Of a DNA stretch of 64,000 bases, positions 58,401-64,000 are shown piece by piece. The position numbers and the translations under genes are program-made. A model generated the notes under the pieces. That model saw nothing but the letters and a program-made list of their open reading frames with translations, was not told the DNA's origin and did not search any database. The stretch comes from Microstegium vimineum. Its lineage: Eukaryota; Streptophyta; Magnoliopsida; Poales; Poaceae. Every line of letters begins with the position of its first letter. The first letter of the stretch is position 1. The DNA lies in contig CM039120.1 in the NCBI GenBank assembly GCA_022036555.1, forward strand, positions 33,133,716 through 33,197,715. The letters run 5' to 3'.

Positions 58401-58793
58401 TGCGAACACATGGTGGATAAGTACCCATGTATGTTCAGCTTTGATGATGAGTGATTGACCAACACGTGAGTGTTTCAGTTTGAGTGGCTTATCCTAACCT
58501 CTACGAAAGCAGAAAACATGTGCTTGTCTATCGGCTTGTGGTGTGCAGGTGCTATGACTAGTGACTGTGGTCAATGGCGTGGAGAAGGTCGAGTAGAGGC
58601 TTGCCATGCTGATGGACTAAGAGCGGTGAAGGGCGGAAGCGGGGCTCGGACTGAGGGACCATGGGCACCGGTGGACTAGCTGTGGTGGCTAGTACTTGGC
58701 ACCGGCACTAGCTCGAACTGAACCGCTCAAGTGTTGGGCAATCACTCATCACAAAACTGAACTACATGGGTACTTATCCACCATGTGTTCGCA
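58401..58793. repeat. fold-back LTR fragment with about 85-bp inverted ends
   Basis: It starts TGCGAACACATGGTGGATAA (LTR start) and ends with its complement, TTATCCACCATGTGTTCGCA. From 58401 to about 58705 it follows the LTR up to ACTTGGCACCGG. Then the sequence switches to the LTR's own first 88 bp in reverse. After it, RNase H sequence resumes. Confidence 0.75.
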
Positions 58794-59053
58794 AAATAGT
58801 CTAGCGTGGCACAGTCGACGTGCGAAGCTGAGTACGTTGCCGCGGCTAATTGTTGCTCGAAGTTGATTTGGATGATTGCCACTTTGAGATATTTCGGTCT
58901 TGAGCTTACTAAGGTGCCTCTGCTTTGCGATAGCACGAGTGCAATTAGTGTGGCCAAAAATCATGTGCTTCATTCAAAGACCAAGCACATTGAGGTCCGC
59001 TTTCATTTCTTGCGAGATCATTACAAGAAGGGCGACATTGACCTCCGGCATCT
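58794..59053 (+). pseudogene. second, partial copia RNase H fragment
   Basis: It encodes VAQSTCEAEYVAAANCCSKL through SAISVAKNHVLHSKTKHIEV to DIDLRH, matching 56341-56591 with scattered differences. It then jumps directly into sequence equivalent to 57561 (TGATATGCTCTCTAAAA). The LADILTKPL end and about 1 kb of 3' region are deleted. Confidence 0.75.
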
Positions 59054-59826
59054 ATTTTCACATGATATGCTCTCTAAAAATAGTTTCTAAAGTGATCTTA
59101 AGCTCAACTTGAGTCTTTGTTGGGCACGTAGAGCTTTTCCTATTCTCACAGGATCACATCACTTAGAGAATCTATTCATTGTCTTAGCTCTAAGTATGAA
59201 GCTTTTGCACTCATTTTGCATTTCATGGAATTTGTAGCCGGATCTTGAGTTGTTGATGTTTGATGAGCTACATGTGTCAACAAGGGGAGAGATGTGCATT
59301 TCATTCCATTTTCAGCCATCTACTTCTAAGGGGGAGAAAGAGTGCATCTCATTTGGTATCTTGAGTGTGCTTTTTCCCAGGGGGAGCTTTTGCTAGATGT
59401 GTTGAGCCTTTGCCTCTTCTGGAGGGTCTAGCTTGCTTTGTTGGCTTCGACAGGTTTCGATTGCTTCTTGAGCATTAGGGGATGTAAGTGGTTTCAATTG
59501 GTATCTTTTGAGCTCCCCTAGTGCTTAATTTGGAAGTCTGAGCTTTGAGAGTTGTGACTGGTTTCTTGGACTTGCTAGCGGTGTTGAGCCCGTTTTCTGC
59601 CTCTTCTTGAGGGCTAGTTTTGTTTTGCCCATGTGCTTTTGTTTGGCATCTGTAAGTGGCTTTGTCATGTGGTGTCTTTGAGGATGCTTATATTTGGTAT
59701 CGTGTTTGCTTCTCTCAAGTGACCCCGTTTTGGCTTTGGTAGCTTTTTGGTCATTTGGAGAGCTTTACTGTGTGGCTCAAATCTGAAATGCACTTGTGTT
59801 GACAATGCACTCATCAAGGGGGAGAT
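59054..59826 (+). repeat. second copy of the copia 3' non-coding region
   Basis: It parallels 57561-58400, including the purine tracts and the phrases GTCAACAAGGGG and TTGACAATGCACTCATCA, with small deletions. It ends in the polypurine tract before the 3' LTR. Confidence 0.75.
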
Positions 59827-61539
59827 TGTGAACACATGGTGGATAAGTTCCCATGTAGTTCAGTTTTTTGATGAGTGATTGCCCAACACTTGAGTGTTTT
59901 AGTTTGAGTGGCTTACCCTAACCTCTGCGAAAGCAGAAACATGTGCTTGTCTATCGACTTGTGGTGTGCAGGTGCTATGCCTAGTGACAGTGATCAATGG
60001 CGTGGAGAAGGTCGAGTAGAGGCTTACCGTGCTGATGGGCTGAGAGCGGTGAAGGGCAGAAGCGGGGCTCGGACTGAGGGACCATGGGCGCTGGCGGACT
60101 AGCTGTGGTGGCTAGTACTTGGCACCAGCGAGTGCGAGAAGACATGGAGGTAGACCGAGTCGGCCAAGTCAAGACGCTGGACGCGCGAGTCGAGCGGAGG
60201 CTCAGGGGACTCGGAGTCCGACCAGGCAAAGAGAAGGTGGCTCGTGTCGAGTGGTTTGGTGGTTTGGGCCTCAAAACCAACCACCGCGGTTTCCGAGTTT
60301 GGGCCGCAAAACTCGAGGTTCGGTAGTTGACCCCAAAGCTACCGGTGGCGAGTTTCCTGGGTTTGGGCCTCAAAACCTAGGCGGAGCTTCCGAGGAAGCG
60401 GGGATTGCACGTGGCGGAATCCTAGAGGTTGTGTCGAGGCGAAGGCAACTCCCGGCAGGAAGCGGGGCCGTCCATTCAAAATGCGGGAGATATTTTCGGA
60501 GCTTGGACTGCAATGCTTAGGCTAGGTAGTTCACTCAATGTATCTAGGGGGGTCTTTGGGAAATAGCCAAAGCCCGATAGTAGGGGGTGAAGGGGTATCC
60601 CTCATCCCATCTCTTGAACCCTAATCACTTGCCGCTCTCTCTCTCTCTAGTTCATGAGATCCCTAGGTTGTTCCTACCAACCTTTGTAAGAACTTGGATT
60701 TGTTGCGAGGAATCGGAGGCCGTAACCTCCGTAAGCCATGGTGGCTTCAATTTCTTGACAAAGGTTCAAACGGATGCTCCTCATGATTACGAACAACTTG
60801 GTTCAAACGGATTTGCAAGAGCTACTCCCTACAAAGAGGGAGCAAAAGCAAAACACGAAGAACACAAGCAAAAACGGGTCGCTAGTGGAGAACATTTGGT
60901 CAAGATTTAGGAAGATTTGGTGGAGAGAAAAACGATTTTCGCAGTTACTGCGCGTTTGTCAGGGGCGTCAGACGCTCCGAGGGTTTGCGTCGGACGCTGG
61001 TACGTACTGACGTCAGCGTCCGTCGCCTCGCTTATCGGCGTCCTTCGGTTTTGGCGTCGGACGCTCTCCAGAGTCCGTCGCCCAGCGTCCGTCGCGTGGT
61101 GTGCGCTGTTCTGTTCTGTTTTGCTCTCGGGTAGGCCGACGGACGCTCGTCCAAACGTCCGTCGCCTCAGCACTTCTTCAGCTTCCGTTAGGCTCTCTGG
61201 AAGGCCGACGGACGCTTGCCTAAGCGTCCATCGCCAGCGTCCATCGCTCGCCTGCCCTGGAGCGTCTGTCGTGCTGTCTTCCAGCGTCCGTCGCCCTGCT
61301 GTCCAGCGTCCGACTCCTGTCTTTTGGGCTGTTTTGCTTGGGGTTCTTGCCTCTTTCTCATAGGGGTTGAGAACTCATTCTTGGGGGTTTCCGGTGAGTT
61401 TTCCTCCACTGCCGGTCCACTGCCAGTTGAGTACCTAGCAACTGGGTTTGGTTTTTGGGAAGAGTGGCCCGAATATTTCGAGAGAAATTTGAGGCTCCCA
61501 TTCACCGCCCCCCCTCTAGTCGTCGTTCTCGGTCCTTCA
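59827..61539 (+). repeat. 3' copia LTR, complete
   Basis: It runs TGTGAACACATGGTGGATAA to CTCGGTCCTTCA, 1713 bp. It is the only LTR copy here with both ends. It contains the CGTCCGTCGC repeat block (60965-61315). Open frames over 59980-60530 are on both strands and correspond to frames in the 5' LTR; no protein family is seen. Confidence 0.8.
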
Positions 61540-61559
61540 CATAGAGGAAAAGGGGAGAC

Positions 61560-61951
61560 ACGTGGGAAACCAGTCAGAGTAGATGTTTAAAGTTGAGTTG
61601 ATGCTGGCTGGTGGGCCCGGGGCCTATAGGCACGGTCGGCCGACCCCCTTCGGAGCCATTTGGCCACTTCGAACTCTGCATTCAGACCCCTTACCTCTGA
61701 ATATTGCTTTTCTCTGTCTTTTCTGAATTTTGGCCTCCAAAGTGGAACGGCCCATCCACAAAAGTGGTCATTTTGGTCCAACTTTTTTGTGGAACATGTT
61801 ATGGACGTGTACAACATGATTCAGTGGTCATTCTTGTGTTTTGACATGTTGGAGTGTCGACCGACCTCCCCCATACTTGTTTCAGAGCATGCTCTAAACA
61901 GTGACAAAAGTAGATCAAATGCAGGGGTTCTGCTTGGGTAAGATACCAACA
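61560..61951 (-). repeat. possible LTR end of another Ty3/gypsy element
   Basis: It ends GGTAAGATACCAACA, so on the minus strand it would begin TGTTGGTATCTTACC, similar to the TGTTGGTATTTC start of the Athila-like LTRs. It shares the GGTCGGCCGACCCCC motif. No partner LTR is in the window. Confidence 0.3.
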
Positions 61952-62169
61952 GAACCAAGAGTTTCATTTGCCATTGATAGCTTAGGCATGTGTTCATTGA
62001 TTCAAGAGTGATAGAATATCATGCCTAAGTACTAAGGGTGAAGGTGGAGAGAGAAAGTCTTATGGCCTTAGTATAAGGGATGTCAAGCATCTTGCCATGC
62101 TCTCTTCTATCATAACAATGATGAAGGTTGTGTTGATGGTTCTAGAGGATGACTAAGGAGAAGGAGAGG

Positions 62170-62370
62170 CAAGGAGATCCTTTCTCTCAATGGTTGTGGA
62201 TAAGCGCTTGAACTTTGCATTAGTGATAATGCGAAGATCATTAAAGCTATCTTCAAGACCTAGACGTGCCATTCTCTCGTCAGAAACCTTTTCTTCTAAG
62301 TTGGTAATGCTTTCTTAGGTAGCAACAGGTAGAAACCTTTCCATAGCGCTCTTCTTCTTGGTGGAGCCAT
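62170..62370 (-). pseudogene. coding-like fragment, unidentified
   Basis: From an ATG at 62370 (MAPPRR) the minus strand shifts frame and then reads SITNLEEKVSDERMARLGLE followed by DSFNDLRIITNAKFKRLS and TTIERKDLLA, after one in-frame stop. The charged helical look suggests a retrotransposon ORF fragment. I do not recognise the family. Confidence 0.3.
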
Positions 62371-64000
62371 GGTGAGGTCAAGGAAAGTGAGAAGGGAAGC
62401 AAGAGGAGATGGAATTTCTACTAGTGGTGAAGAAGAACAAGGGAAGAAGAGGAAGAAGGGGAGAGAGAGATTAAGAAGAGAGAAACCAATGTCCTTCACC
62501 TCTATTTTCACTCGGATCGTGCCGGAAACAGGATAGGAGTGTTGGTCCAACGCTTAGGAGCAACGTGCAAGGCTGAGGGGCAAAAACCCCAGTCGACCGA
62601 CTGCTTTTTGGAAGGTTTGGCTCGACCGTGCCTTTAAAGGTGTTGCAGCCATAATCTTGAGGTGTGACGATTCCATGTGTCATGACATTAATGATGACGA
62701 ATGGTCTTTCTTCTATGAATCTTCATGTTGTACTTAGACCATTTCCTCCATTCATTGATTCTTTCCTGTGAAGGACTAGTGGACAATACATACCCGAAGG
62801 AATTCACGAATGATTTGAAGCAGGGACATTATTTTCATAGAAATAGAGGACATCTTTTATGCTATAGAAAAATTGGCTTTAACAATTTTAGCATAGAAAG
62901 AGATGTTCCATCATTGCTCACCAATTCAAAATCAAGCAAGGTTAAGGCAAAGATGCACAAGGTTATTTCAAAACTACCTCAAACCTTAATTTGTCTCTTA
63001 TGATCTCATGACTTAACCACCAAAATTTTGAAGTTATCATGCATTGATTAGTCCAAGAGCACAACCAAATTCCATACAAGTTTACTTTAGGTTCATTAAT
63101 CAAACTTGACACCATGTCTAATTTGATTAAGGAAGGCTATTTAACCTAAGCACCATGCTTAATTTAAAGAGCTTATATGAGTATGATCACTACTCCCAAA
63201 CCAAAACATACTCATAACAGAACCAGGAAGCATTAAAGAACAAAGAGAGTCATTTTAAGAAGAGACAAGAGCATGGATGGTGAACTAGATGAGTATTTGC
63301 AGATTGTTTTTTAATTTTTAGTATTTCTGTGACTTAGCAAGATGAACAAGATATACAAGAGAAAGCAAGATAGAGACAACCAAACAAAATTAAACAATAA
63401 AGCAAGACATGAATTTCCTAGAGAAATCCACTCCCCCACACTTGGATTTTGCAACATTTGATAATGAGCAAATCCAAGTCTAGGATGCAGAATTTTATTT
63501 TGAATGTGCTTCATTATTGAAGGATGTTTGGTTGGACTTACCTTGTGTTTTGTTCCATCATTCTTTTTGTTCAAACCTGAAATGGTTAGTGACAAAAATA
63601 CCTGAAGGAACAAATATTCTCTTAATCTCATTTTACAAAGTTATTTTATTTATTTTAGAATTTTGGAAACTAAAAAAAATATATATTTTATTTTTTTGTT
63701 TTTATATATATTTTTTTAACAAGCAAATTTTAATGGAAAAGAAAAAGACTTGGGTTAACTCCCAAAAGTGCTTAATTTTAAGAGACAAGCTTGTCTTTGG
63801 GAAACCTTCAAGTTGTAACTCATGTTGGTGAAGCGGTTTCGCCTTCAACTCCAACATTTTTGAACCTATCCTCAAGACCAAAACCACTACGAGATTTGCA
63901 AAATTTATGGTAGACAAACACATCTACAGCCAACCTTGCAAAGATTTTAGAAGCAAGAAGCATGAAGGGGTTGTAGATCATGTGTGTGGTGATGGTAGAG

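Larger units (their letters stand above)
48055..61539 (+). mobile_element. Sirevirus-like Ty1/copia retrotransposon with rearranged ends
   Basis: In order: an inverted LTR fragment (48055-49487), a direct LTR lacking its start (49488-51253), primer site, gag, protease, integrase, reverse transcriptase, RNase H, a long 3' region with several purine tracts, a fold-back LTR piece (58401-58793), a second partial RNase H and 3' region, then a full LTR (59827-61539). The long gag with coiled coil, the copia domain order (integrase before reverse transcriptase) and multiple AAGGGGGAGA tracts fit the Sirevirus (Maximus/SIRE) lineage. Many in-frame stops make it inactive. Target duplications do not match at its ends. 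Confidence 0.85.
61540..64000. other. repeat DNA at the right edge, no confident gene
   Basis: The sequence is not the missing part of the large element's LTR. It contains a GGTCGGCCGACCCCCTT site (61637), a purine-rich mirror CTCCCCCACACTTGGATTTT (63429) and AT-rich non-coding DNA. It resembles Athila/Tat-type internal or LTR DNA on the minus strand. Confidence 0.45.

Overview
The window is repeat-rich plant nuclear DNA, most likely from a grass. The evidence is a spliced cinnamoyl-CoA reductase gene, a Helitron with the 3' hairpin common in grass Helitrons, and several plant retrotransposon lineages. The species cannot be named from the sequence alone. Almost all of the 64 kb is transposable-element DNA; one intact cellular gene is recognisable.

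Left part (1-11 kb). Positions 1-612 are the end of a CACTA transposon. A four-exon cinnamoyl-CoA reductase gene (CCR, minus strand, 8334 down to 1082, 344 codons plus stop) follows. Its splice sites and reading phase join without a break. Intron 3 (4.1 kb) contains a 3.1-kb Helitron (1964-5102) carrying fragments of two other genes, both antisense to CCR: a RINGv (DOA10/SUD1-type) E3 ligase exon and the first exon of an NADH glutamate dehydrogenase gene, the latter split by a MITE. Intron 2 holds a Stowaway-like element and (AT)n tracts. Upstream of CCR, 9.4-11.0 kb is a hairpin-forming CACTA-like complex.

Middle (11-21 kb). A decayed L1-type LINE (about 11.1-18.3 kb, plus strand) has a zinc-knuckle/DUF4283 ORF1 and an endonuclease/reverse transcriptase ORF2. 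A small CACTA-like element (19.35-20.38 kb) with many TGACGCTAAA repeats follows; it encloses a GC-rich piece that looks like the start of a gene.

Right part (21-64 kb). This is a nest of LTR retrotransposons. The remnant of an Athila-like element (LTR from 21302, ORF fragment at 25150-25244) was entered by a large element with 4.27-kb LTRs and no recognisable genes (25245 onward). That element was entered by a second Athila-like copy (31144-43633, minus strand, target duplication ATCAA), which has gag, protease and an extra 3' ORF but no visible reverse transcriptase or integrase. Its extra ORF was then split by a solo LTR (35623-38410, target duplication TACTT). The right LTR of the large element is broken at 48054 by a Sirevirus-like Ty1/copia element (48055-61539). 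The copia element has gag and pol in essentially complete order but with many stops, an inverted LTR piece at its left end, a fold-back LTR at 58.4-58.8 kb and a duplicated RNase H/3' region. The last 2.5 kb is further repeat DNA with no confident gene.

The copies do not work together as a pathway. The biological interest lies in the effect of insertions on the CCR gene and in unusual recombinant structures, above all the inverted copia LTRs. All positions were read by eye; no alignment or database search was run.
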